Source of the DNA: Tetrapyrgos nigripes
Lineage: Eukaryota; Basidiomycota; Agaricomycetes; Agaricales; Campanellaceae
DNA length: 64,000 nucleotides
Reading direction: 5' to 3'
Assembly: GCA_013368315.1 (NCBI GenBank)
Contig: JAACJM010000179.1
Span: 113,946-177,945 of the forward strand
Below the pieces are notes generated by a model. It did not search any database. It saw only the letters and a list, made by a program, of their open reading frames with translations, and was not told the origin of the DNA. Shown here piece by piece: positions 21,255 through 31,286 of this stretch (positions are counted from its first letter, which is position 1; the number at the start of each line of letters is the position of its first letter). The translations under genes were made by a program, and so were the position numbers.

Positions 21255-22345
21255 TGGAGCGGGGCACTTAGCTGCCGCTACTTTTGTACAAATCTCCGAT
21301 TTTTTTCTGGTCTTACAGAAACGTTCCTTTTGAGTAGATAGATAGATCTGTAAGACGGATTTGCGATAGAGTCAAAACTGACTGAGCTATGGGCCCGGGA
21401 AGTTTTCCAACCGGTCCGATTTTGCGCATTACCATTTATGGTATATTAGTAATCATTAGTAATCAATTACATATGCGTATCTATGCATCAAATTGTCGAG
21501 CAAGAGTCTCGGGCACCCGTCTATGCGACTTGTACCTCTTAGAGCTGAATGCACGCACACGAATCTGAGCCTCTTTGATTCCCAAGCCTGACCGGTAAGC
21601 TTCCATCCATCTGATCATCCTGTGCTCCCATTTCCGGATGGTCGATATAGTGACAGATGCCAAGGCATCGGACATGTTCTTCTTGAGTCCTTCGAAAGAG
21701 TAATCGCAGTGTTCGCGAAGGTATCTCTTTGTTGCACCCCACTGATACGCAGTGTTCCGGATCCCATCATAGGCAACCACAAGTCTCAAGACCTCCAGCC
21801 GACGTGCGAGCTCCTCTCCAATTCCCAGATCCTGTTCTTCCTCCGTTAACTGAAGGAACCTCTTGCTCTCCTCAATTTCGTTATCCTCATCCTCAATCCA
21901 GCTTTCATCGGACTCGTAACCATCACTATTCCTGGGCAGCCTGTAATTAACTGTTCCGTCCCAGGCACACACTTCATCCTCAGCTTCAATGTGGACATCA
22001 CGATCTTTGTCTGTATTGTCGTTCACGGACTCGACTTCAACGTCTGAATGGGACTGAGGTTCATTGAGTTGTGACTGCGTGGGTTCTGTGTTAACCTCGG
22101 GTGCGGGAAGATGTCGAAATTCGCGAGCTCTTGCGGCGCGAGCTTGTTGGGTCGCTTTTTGTGCTTTACCCATGGCGCAGATGTATCGGAAGCTGGTAGA
22201 GATAGAGATCTTACATATCATCGAGCGGAAATCGCAGGACAAACTTTTTTTTTTTTCATTGTTCACCAAATTTGCGCGTCACAGCCACATTACGTAAGGA
22301 TTTGTAAGCTGTACACAAGTAGCGGCAGCTAAGTGCCCCGCTCCA
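21255..22345 (-). mobile_element. Tc1/mariner-type DNA element, 1091 bp, TSD TA
   Basis: Terminal inverted repeats of about 36 bp with one mismatch: TGGAGCGGGGCACTTAGCTG... at 21255 and its complement ending at 22345. TA flanks both ends (21253-21254, 22346-22347). The only gene inside is the 230-residue minus-strand frame. There is no DDE/D domain, so either this is a deletion derivative or the catalytic protein is supplied elsewhere. Confidence 0.85.
21481..22173 (-). CDS. Transposon-borne protein, HTH-like, no catalytic domain
   Basis: The ATG at 22173 (MGKAQKATQQARAAR) gives 230 residues and ends FDA followed by TAG at 21481. The basic N-terminus is followed by a long acidic, disordered stretch (DVEVESVNDNTDKDRD, then an E/D-rich run). 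A helical C-terminal half contains LARRLEVLRLVVAYDG, REHCDYSFEGLKKNM, ISTIRKWEHRMIRWME and the terminal KRYKSHRRVPETLARQFDA. The last block looks like the DNA-binding region that precedes a DDE core in fungal pogo/mariner-like transposases, which is inference from general layout. The gene lies wholly within the TIRs. It reads as an intact open frame, so it may be a stand-alone accessory or regulatory protein. Confidence 0.7.
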   Translation of the reverse strand: MGKAQKATQQARAARAREFRHLPAPEVNTEPTQSQLNEPQSHSDVEVESVNDNTDKDRDVHIEAEDEVCAWDGTVNYRLPRNSDGYESDESWIEDEDNEIEESKRFLQLTEEEQDLGIGEELARRLEVLRLVVAYDGIRNTAYQWGATKRYLREHCDYSFEGLKKNMSDALASVTISTIRKWEHRMIRWMEAYRSGLGIKEAQIRVRAFSSKRYKSHRRVPETLARQFDA

Positions 22346-22423
22346 TAGCTGGTATCAGAATGCACGTGACACACACTCTCTCTTCCTGCTCCGTCCGTCG
22401 CGTTTCTACGCGTCTCGTCCAAG

Positions 22424-24417
22424 ATGTCCTTTTCTTCTAAGTAAGGTTACAATCTTCTATTATTTTTATGTCACTGAGAAGGATCGCAGCCTGTCAGCCT
22501 TTGGCATGAAGCCAGCGACGACCAATGCGCCTGGTACTGGGACATCCATATTCGGACAGCCTGCAAAGCCTCCTGGCGCCCCGATATTTGGGAACACGCA
22601 GCCGCAGGGACAGCAGCAACAACAACCCACGACGTCAGTTTTTGGCAATACAGGCAACACTGGCACGAACACGAATACGAATCCTCTTTTCGGAAGCAGC
22701 AATGTCTTTGGACAACAAAATCAATCAAATCAGCAGCAGCAACAACCTGCAGCTGGAACAAGTGTGTTCGGCCAAAGCACTCAACAGCCCCAACCAGGTA
22801 CCACTGGGCCAGGGACTAGTGTCTTTGGACAACCTGCTCAGCAGCAACCGACGACTGGAACAGGGACCGGGATTTTTGGGCAGTCAACTGGAGGGACAAA
22901 TGTATTTGGGCAGCCCACTCAACAACAGCAACAACAACAACCATCTACAGGCACCAATATTTTCGGCCAAAGCCAGCAGCAGCCAGCACCGGGAACGAGT
23001 ACTGGCATTTTTGGGCAACAACAACAATCTGGAGGAACCAGTCTGTTTGGGCAGTCACAGCAGCAACCTGCGACCGGGACGAGTCTTTTCGGTCAACAGC
23101 CTCAGCAGCAGCAACAACAACCACAGTCGAACCCGTTTGGTGGATCATCGATGTTCGGAAATGCCGCTGGCGCTACGAATACCGGTGGTACAGGATTATT
23201 TGGGTCAACGAATAACACAGCTGGCGGATTTGGTGGAAACTCGATGTTTGGGCAGAAGCCGGCGCAGGCGTCAACGTGAGTGGCAGCTCTCATTTTCTCA
23301 ATGCCTTGCTGACCTTCTTTCATCTTCAGGTTTGGGTGGGCCATTTAATATCAACACTGGAAGCATTTAAGTGACAGTGTATTTCTAGACAACCCACCGC
23401 TCCTCAACAAGCTACCGGTCCTCTCCCTTTCACCAAGACCACCAAGTTCAATGATCTTCCTGATGAAATCAAGCGTATGCTGGAGCAGATCGAGTGCGTC
23501 ATGCTTAGTATTTTCTTGGATAGCCTTTTTCTCACTTTCCCACTACAATCTAGCTCCCACATACAAGGCCGAATACAAATAAGCAAAGACTTGCAACAAA
23601 GGAAGCTCGGCGAAGAGCCTACGAGGAGTCAGGAGCTCATTCGTTCAGTACATAAGGTGTGTTCCACAAACTCCTTTCGTCACTCAAGTGTTCATTGAGA
23701 ATACGTACAGGACCTCACACTTGCGGCTGCGACGATTAATAACGACTTACACGTTACGAGAGAACTCAAGGCCAAAACCGACCAAGCCTACCACGACGCA
23801 ATCATCGTAACACATATCATTGACGGCGCCAGGAATCAGCAGCAGAGTGCATACCTGAAAGACCACGCTCATTTCCCTCTGGAGTGAGTTAGGGATATAT
23901 ACCCTGTCTTTTCTGGAAAACTTATCTTTGGTGTAGGTTCTTCACCAAAATTACGAAGCAGATCTGTGAAAGACTTGTGTGGTATAAGGCGACTATCGAC
24001 GTGAGTGACGGTCACTTGGAGCCAGGTTCCGCTTCTTATGCATATCTTCCTTCCCTATCTGCAGCAAATAGAACGCAAACTGTCTTCAATGTCTAATCAG
24101 ACGCATATAACACCTCAAGGTCAGTCTGCTACTTGGTGCTTCTGTTCGCGACCTTAGTTTCTGATCATGTTGTCTATCTGTTTTACATAGGCATTACCGC
24201 GACACTACAAGCACAACACGCAACCTTCCTCTCCCTCGCTGCCAAAACAGCGACCTTGGATGCAGAACTACAAAAGATAAAAGCTCTGTATACTCAACTC
24301 TGGCGAGCACGAACGGGGAGCGTCAGAGATCCTTTTGAAGGGAATGGTATGGATGAAGATGGGACAGGAGGGACCACAGGTTTGGGTATGAGTATGAGTG
24401 GATTAAGCGTTGGATAA
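22424..24417 (+). CDS. NUP57: FG nucleoporin of the Nup54/Nup57 family
   Basis: Eight exons: 22424-22440, 22490-23275, 23389-23493, 23554-23657, 23711-23883, 23937-24000, 24065-24119 and 24191-24417, with consistent GT..AG boundaries and phases. The start MSFSSNLSAFG comes from joining the 17-nt exon 1 to exon 2. Residues ~7-265 are GLFG/FGQ-type repeats in a Q/N/T/G-rich background (SIFGQ, SVFGQ, SLFGQ), the unfolded permeability barrier of the nuclear pore. The C-terminal ~200 residues are helical and match the Nup54 family: FNDLPDEIKRMLEQI, GRIQISKDLQQRKLGEE, HFPLEFFTKI, THITPQGITATL, ELQKIKALYTQLW. Family members sit in the central Nup62-Nup58-Nup54 channel complex. A copy of the 3' part is duplicated at 1034-1990. 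Confidence 0.93.
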
Positions 24418-25244
24418 TCATCTTGAACACCTGTATTCCGGGCTTGACATTCCATAATTTCGCCACTTGGGTCCTGATGAAGGGGTGGGTCACTGGACGG
24501 ACGGAGGTTATTCTATGTACATCATCATGGAAGTCTTATCGTTCTTTTTGTCTCGCTTTGGTCTGCAATCTGATCTTATTCTTAAGCTCTTCGGATGGAG
24601 ATTGCAGTCCCGGTCAGTTCGTGGCTTCAAGTTGCTCAGGTCGGTGCTCGCGTTCGAGGTTAACGTGGGGCCTGGGAATGACAAACATGCTGGAATTGCC
24701 TCTGACTGTTTGCAGTAACGTTAATGATCAAGTGCTAATGAGGATGGCGTCAAAAACTAGACTCAGAAGATACAGGCTACTCTTCTTAACAGAGTGTGAG
24801 CTATGAATTTAGGACTCCAACGATCCTGCAAAGTCCTGCGACCACCTGTAGGGAGGCTCCGAATTGAAATAGGTGATTTTAAGTGATTCTTACCGAGATT
24901 CTTATTCTTAGTAGCCTGGGACCCAAGACGCTCCTGTACGGGAGCGGTTGGTTTCCAGGCTATATCACGCCAGAAATGGACAAATGTCTGAAGGTGTACC
25001 GAAAGACATTATTGTACGGATATATCATATCAGTACAATACATGTCTTTCGGTACACCTTTCCCATCGAGCGGCGTGTATATATCCTTAGATGTGGGGAT
25101 GATCTACTGGTCGTCCCGTCCCTGCGTGATGCATTAATGCATCGATTGTGCATGGGTTAAAGAAGAGAGCTCCTGAGCGATAATAGTCCTCTGATTGTCA
25201 GTTGTTCTTTCCTTCCAGTTGCTCTCGAATCCCAAGACGGACTC
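24418..25244. other. Intergenic with one strong hairpin
   Basis: 3' flank of NUP57 and 5' flank of the P450. Apart from the inverted repeat at 24991-25060 I see no gene or RNA. The first ~120 bp are the part also copied near 1870-1990. Confidence 0.5.
24991..25060. repeat. Inverted repeat, 27/28-bp arms
   Basis: AAGGTGTACCGAAAGACATT... (24991-25017) pairs with 25033-25060 with only a one-base bulge; the 15-nt loop is AT-rich. It lies about 190 bp upstream of the P450 start. It could be a tiny MITE or a transcribed stem-loop; no flanking duplication is evident. Confidence 0.85.
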
Positions 25245-27807
25245 ATGCTCTCGCCAACGACGATCTCTGCCTTTTCCCCTGTCTCTCCAGTCTGGCTATT
25301 GGCCTTGGTTGCTGTGGCTGCTGGCGCGTATCGCTGGTTCAAGCGCATTTCGATCAAACATATTCCTGGGCCTGTTGACGAGGCAACCTTTGGTGTGGTG
25401 CGTGATTCTTATCGATTCCTTTGAGCACTAGGCAGCTGACGCAGTGTCCTTTCGCTGGTTCTGCAGGAAATTTACCAAACTTGCTTCAGAAACAAGTTGG
25501 AGAGGTGAGTTGGCTCGTTGTGCTTTTGGTTTCGTATGCGCTTATCTGCTATCACAGACTGAGTTTCGATGGCAAGAGAAGTATGGTGGTATTGCTCGTT
25601 TCAAGGGGCCTCTTTTGGTCAGTTCTGTTTGTCTCGACTCTCTGTTGATGGCCATGAGCTGATGGTCGCTCAAACAGGAAGATCGTTTGTTCGTCTGCGA
25701 TCCCAAAGCGCTCCAATACATCCTGCAAGTCTCCGGGTACAAGTGGCCGAAGACTAGAGAACGCCGAGCAGCGAGTTATCTGCTCGTTGGAAATTCTATT
25801 ACGTTTGTCGAAGGTGCGCAGAGTTTATGCCTTCATGGAGACGTGTTATTGGGGGCGCACATCTGCGCACATGTATCGCCTGCGTATGAATGCACCGTTC
25901 CGTACCGGCCTCACTGCCATGCATTCGAAGGCCATTTATACCGAGGGCCTGCATTATGGGATACCGCACCTCAACAGTCCTAGTTTCGTCGTAGATTCCA
26001 TTAATATTCCGGCTGACACTTCTACACAGGTGATGACCACAAACGACATAGAAAAGTTATGCAGCCTGGTTTTGGCGTTCCGGAAACGAAAGCCCTTTTG
26101 CCTTCGTTCAATGCTGCGGCCTGTTCGGTAGGTGTCGTATATTTTGCTACTCATTCAGACTGCGACTGGTATTGACTCTGACATTCAAGATAACATCGCA
26201 ATGGAAAGACCTCATAGCAATGAGTGAAACGCAGTCAGAGGTGTTCAACATTCATAGATGGGTTTCAAGAGGCGCATTGGATGCTCTTGGCAATGGTAAG
26301 TTTCTCTGCTAGTACAGTAACATAGCGTATCGGGGAACTAGACACGTGTTGATTTTATGCTCTGACTCGCAAGTGCTTTCGACTATCAATTTAATGCTGT
26401 AAATGATGGGAAGGACCCATTATCTAAAGCACTCAATAACTTTCTGTGCGTATGCTCCATTTAAAGTCAGTTTATCCTACTCTGAGTACTTATATGAGTT
26501 TGACGGTAGTTTCCTCTTCTTCAAGCCACAAACCAACGGTGCAATCCTTTCTCGAACTTTGTCTCAGACCTCCCGTTCTTTGTTCAGAAATGGCTGAATA
26601 ATAAGTTGCCAGGCCCGAGGATGGATCGGATCAGGAAAACGCGGCAGCTGGCTACAGAGTCAGCGAGTGATTTGGTCCGGTCGAAAGTCAAGGAACTCAA
26701 AGACGGGGAAGGAAAAGTAGATGTTATGTCGCTGCTTGGTACGATCCAAATTCCTCAAACTCTTCATTGAAGCGATCTAGGACTGACACAATCATTTCGC
26801 TACGTTTCCTACAGTGAAAGCCAATCTTTCTGAGAACGAGAACAGCAGATTGAATGCAGAGGAAATCCATTCGCAAATGAGGTTCGGGACTACGCATTTT
26901 TAGCTCGATGCTGACGCTGACGCAAATTTCTAGGCAAATTTTCGTTGCGGTAAGGTGTTGATATACGACGCTAATACCTCTCATCAAACGTGTTTGCAGG
27001 GTCATGAGACTACGGCCAATAGTGTAGGATGGGCACTATTAGAACTTTGCAGGCATCCCGAGATGCAAGACCGTTTACGAAAGGAGATTCGCGCCAAGGA
27101 ACGGGAAATTCAAGCAAGACACGGAGAAGCAGGAGGATTCTCTGCTATGGATCTGGAGTCTACGGAGTATTTGAACGCCGTTCTCAAGGTAGATCTTAAT
27201 GCTATATCTCTCTGCATCTTAAAACAATATTTTTTTGTTCTTGCAGGAAACTCTACGCTTCCATCCAGTTTCTTCCTCCCTCACTCGCGAACTTTTGGCG
27301 CAGATGATTGCATACCACTTGACAAGCCTATCATCTCGACGCGCGGTGAACAGATTACTGAAATTCCTGTACCGAAAGGAACGAAGGTCATGATTTCTGT
27401 CGCGGCTTATAACAGGACCAAGGAGATATTTAGAGAGGATGCACATTCATTCAATCCTGATCGCTGGTTGAACCACAATCAGAAGACAGGTCAACGGATC
27501 CCTGGATTGAACTTGTATGCTAATCTGTGAGTACATATTCACAGTAGCTTGTGGATATTCCGACTGATTTCGCTCCAGAGCTACGTTTTCCACTGGAATA
27601 CGCTCATGCATCGGTTGGAGATTTGCTGTGTTGGAAGCTCAGTGCTTCCTGGTGGAGCTCATTAACAATTTCGAGTTCTCTTCGACGCAGGAAAGCGAGA
27701 TTGTGAGAAGGGAGCCGTGTATAGTGATGCTTCCGACTATAGAGGGTGAATTAGACAAAGGACCGCAACTGATATTAAAGGTGTCGGTCTCGGAGAAGGA
27801 AGAGTAA
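25245..27807 (+). CDS. Cytochrome P450 monooxygenase (possible frameshift)
   Basis: Multi-exon gene starting MLSPTTISAFSP, with a hydrophobic N-terminal anchor (VWLLALVAVAAGAYRWF) and the hinge IPGP. Visible P450 landmarks: the DPKALQYILQ-like region; DDHKRHRK ... VMQPGFG after a large intron (25809-26031); and the I-helix site AGHETT, formed across an intron after the 16-nt exon QIFVA. The K-helix ETLR follows, then FNPDRW, the heme signature FSTGIRSCIG with its Cys ligand, and WRFAVLEAQ. Expected location is the ER membrane with a reductase partner. Two oddities. One intron (donor near 26299) needs a weak GTTTCT donor to keep frame. Between ETLRFHP and DDCIPL (about 27296-27304) the frame shifts by one base, which would inactivate the protein unless it is a sequence error. 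Substrate unknown. Confidence 0.85.
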
Positions 27808-27939
27808 GTCTAGAACGATACATTCAGCATTCAGCATTGGATATGTATAATCAATCTCTGTGGTCTACAAGTGATAAAATCAAAGCAAGGATGGTCGAGG
27901 TCGAGGTTGCATTTGCCCACATTTCGTCATCAACTGCAA

Positions 27940-29096
27940 CTAGAAGCCCTTGGCCATCATCCGAAGCATATCCCCTATGTTCAGGCCTTTCAGATCTTGA
28001 GTAGTGTGAAGACACTTCTGAGCAAAAGCATTGACTTCTTGAGAAAGCTTTTTCAACCCAGCTGAAGCCTCTTCGACAGAAAGACGTCCCATTCGGATTC
28101 CTTCCGCGATTGCATCGATATCTTTTTTGAACAGCGACATCTGCATGCAATAGGATGCATTACTACGTTCCATTACGTACTTGTTATACGCCATAGCCTC
28201 CATGACTCTCGCTGGGTCAGCGTTCACTGATGGAGGAAGGGTCAGTAGTGCCATGCCACGGGATTTGAATGATCATGAACATCGCTCACTCTGATCTAGA
28301 AAAGTCATATTCATGATTTGGTATGATTGCGACTTCTGAGGATTGACCGCAGGTCTTGCACCAGGCGCATCCTCTTCTTCGGCATTCATCTCATCCCCAG
28401 AAACAATATCAGTTAGAGGAGAGCTGCGCTGGTCCAAATCATTGTGGCTAAAGACGTCGGTTCGATCAGATGACTCCAAAGAGATACAGTAACTGACCGA
28501 AGTCCAGAGTCGTCGTCAAAGAGCCGACGAGGGTCATCGTTCGTTGTACCGCGTAAATTTCTGCCTTCTTTGACCAAAGTCCTATTCCTGCTCGTGTGCT
28601 TGGATGGGAATTCGGTGCCGACAAAGGTTTTGCCTTTTACTAATCCATTTTTCCTTGCCAATTCAAACCAATCCAAAAGTGTATCATACTCCTTTGGAGT
28701 AATCTCCAAAAGACGAACGAGACGGGATTTCCTTTCTTCCATGGCGCGGGAGCATGTAGATGCAGGATTACAAGCTGCGCAAGCCAAGCATGCGATATTA
28801 GGACAGGTGTGGCGATTGTAGGCTGATGGAGGGACGATCTCGCATTCAAGGCCCTGTTCTTCACAGCGGATGCATTTCTGTATCATCGTCGTCGAACGAC
28901 AACGGCCCTTGAGAACATAGAGTTATAAGAATCCGTGTAAAGAACTCACTAGATCCTTGTTCTGCTCAATCCACTGAAGTCTCTCCTCGAGCGGGCCTTT
29001 CTTGTAGTACAGAGCAACAAATTTCTTCTTCAAATCTTCTGTCAGGGAAATTGGAGCTGTGGCTTTGCCTTTGGCCTGAGATCGAGTGTGTGACAT
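27940..29096 (-). CDS. Cysteine-cluster / helical C-domain family protein (member B)
   Basis: Start MSHTRSQAKGKAT at 29096. Exon 1 ends at 28950; exon 2 starts at 28877 after a 72-nt intron. Further introns occur near 28495-28445 (GTCAGT...CTTTAG) and 28290-28230 (GTGAGC...ATCAG). The product is about 330 residues. A short helical N-terminus (LKKKFVALYYKKGPLEERL) is followed by the cluster C-IR-C-EEQGLE-C ... C-LA-C-AACNPAST-C. Then come ERKSRLVRLLEITPKEYDTLL, a disordered acidic linker and a C-terminal helical module (VMEAMAYNKYVMERSN ... DIDAIAEGIRMGRLS ... NIGDMLRMMAKGF). The order is the same as in the genes at 31287, 35311 and 37470. The cluster resembles but does not exactly match Zn(II)2Cys6 spacing. 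Function unknown. Confidence 0.75.
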
Positions 29097-29100
29097 GCTA

Positions 29101-29497
29101 CACTGACGCTGATCGAGAAGAAAGTCAACTATAGTGAAGAATCGCTTGGAATAATAATAATTCGGCCCAGATCATCGGCGGCACAAAGGCACAGTATCGC
29201 AGCTTGAACCCAGGTTCTGATGTGCCGCAAATGCCGGCAAGCGCAATTTTGACCACGACCAGGTACCTCGGTGGCATGGATAGCGTCAAAGAACCCAAGA
29301 AAAACACGTCGGAATGACAACACAGTCAGATCCCCAGCTAGTAGTGTACAGTGTACATAGATTCCTGAATACAAAAATTGAAAAGCAAGCAAAACGCAGG
29401 AGAACGAATGCCTAAGCAGCCCATCATCTAGCAAAGCACAAAGAACAAACTCAAAAGCAATTGTCGCCTGTGTAACAGCATTTTGCCCTAAACCAAA
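29101..29497. other. Intergenic, nothing identified
   Basis: Region between the start of member B and the 3' end of NTA1, both on the minus strand. No frame or repeat that I can support. Confidence 0.4.
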
Positions 29498-30961
29498 TCA
29501 AAGCAGAAGACCCCAGCCTTTCACGCCCTCTTCGTGACGTCCCATGGACTCCAGCATGTTGGGTCGGCCATAGCCTTGTTTCATATGGAAAATTGCTGAC
29601 GAGCCAGCGAAAAGTTTCCCTACAAATCACAGTCAGACCACCCGGTGTTGAAGAGAGAAAGAAGCATAAACATAAAACGAGGTAGGAAGTGGAAAGTATC
29701 CTTGCAACTATTAGCGAAGAAAGAAAACACACCTTTCTCGGTACCACTACGGTTACACACTATCACCACCGTTTCAGGCTTCTTTCTATGTGACGGTGTG
29801 GCCCAGTCAGACCCAGGAAACTCTCCTTTGTCCAGTTCATAATCATAATCTTTATCCTTCTTCCAACAAAGTCCGTCCATCTCCTCAGGATCATTCGGAT
29901 CCCACTCATGCTTAGGGTCCTCCCATAAAGGCCTCAACCTCTGTTGCCAGTAGCGCAGTGTAGAATAGTCAGGGTCAAATGGAGCCTCTGGGTCTTCATT
30001 GGAATCTAGCCATGCGTTTAAGAGAATTAGGATGTCAACTTTTTCCGCCATGACATGTTCCGCCAGCTCGTAAGGGCCTTCTCGGAGCGATATCCAGGGT
30101 GTTCGGGGATTGAGGTCCATGCAGATCGCAACGGAGACCGTTAATGTACACGATAAAGGGGACGGGGAAGCATATGGAGGGAAGCGCAGACGGAATGTAC
30201 TGAAGCCTGGTCCTGGAATGGTTTCGACACGAGGAGGCGTGACAGAAGGAATGACAGAAGAACGGCGGTATGGTCAGTCAAAAGAAACAAACGACCAAAG
30301 GAAGACGAACCTGGTTTAGCCCATGTCTTATCTATTTGGAAAAGATGCGATTTCCGGTAGCCGCCAAACAATTTCCCTCCTGGTCCATATATCACTGCAC
30401 TGTTTGCTCCAACTATTCGTGGCTTGCCATGCCCATCCTCCATGCCTCGCCATTCATCCCTCTCTTCCGCATCCTCTTTCGTCTGTGCTTCTTCAAGTTC
30501 GTCCCCGACTAGGCGCTCTGGATACCCCGCAAAGACGTAACAGCTCAATCGGTTTGCAAGCTCTGCGCAGAATTGGGAAGTCGGTCCAACATGTGGGAGT
30601 TCAAGATAGGGAGAGATAGCTGAGGCATTCTCGAAGACGTAGCCTTAGATTGCAAGCGTAAGCTCAAAGCAGCTGTAAGAGCATAATATTTACCGGACAT
30701 AATCATCTCTGGAAAACAGACTATATCCACGGAACGTGGAGCAATCCTTTGAGGTTGACATGAGCTATCATTTAACGAAGAAACCCAGACTGCGTTACGG
30801 TGAAACAAGTTCTCTTGCTCGGGCTAAATTGGCTTGGACCTGGCCTATCTTTGGTGCTAGCAATGATATCGCGTTTTGCAATGACATACGAGCTAGAGAC
30901 GAACCTTGGGAGCAAACTGGACGACTACGGTGCGTAGAGGTAGGCAGCGACAGCGCGGCAT
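29498..30961 (-). CDS. NTA1: Protein N-terminal asparagine/glutamine amidohydrolase (Nta1-like)
   Basis: Start MPRCRCLPLRTVVVQFAPK at 30961; the last residues are MGRHEEGVKGWGLLL, with TGA at 29498-29500. At least five short introns are needed, all keeping frame. It carries the nitrilase-fold triad in the order expected: Glu in CFPEMIMSGYVF, Lys in GGYRKSHLF and Cys in VAICMDLNP, plus the terminal LFAGSSAIF block. In yeast Nta1 deamidates N-terminal Asn or Gln so that the protein enters the Arg/N-degron pathway; the same role is inferred here. The gene sits between two cysteine-cluster genes with no visible functional link. No breaks seen. Confidence 0.88.
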
Positions 30962-31286
30962 GATGGTCAAGGATCAAGCAACCGTTTTGCTGTACTGAAA
31001 GGCCTTTCGTTTCTCAGGATATAACGAGTCATTTTTCCGGTACCTTGGAACATGTACACTTCGGGAAGCAAGCTGCAGATCAGAAGGGTTGATCGAGTCA
31101 ATAACGTTCATTCCCGCACGCGCTACATACTCAGTAAAGTGTAACTAATGGTACATGAGCTGATGATACAGAGAAAGACAAAGATAGCAAGTGAACGACA
31201 ACAATTGAGAATGAAGGGTACATGACTGTCCGCCCAGCGGCGAGATATAAATGTCGAAATCCAATATTTGGACCGACAAAGGTCCA
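30962..31286. other. Promoter side of NTA1, nothing else seen
   Basis: The 5' flank of NTA1 abuts the 3' flank of the large coiled-coil gene; no extra feature recognised. Confidence 0.4.

Noticed and set aside
22525..23370. Long alternative frame across the NUP57 FG region
   Set aside because: Shadow of the repetitive Q/G/T-rich exon. Only its last few residues (GLGGPFNINTGSI) looked meaningful and are reported separately.
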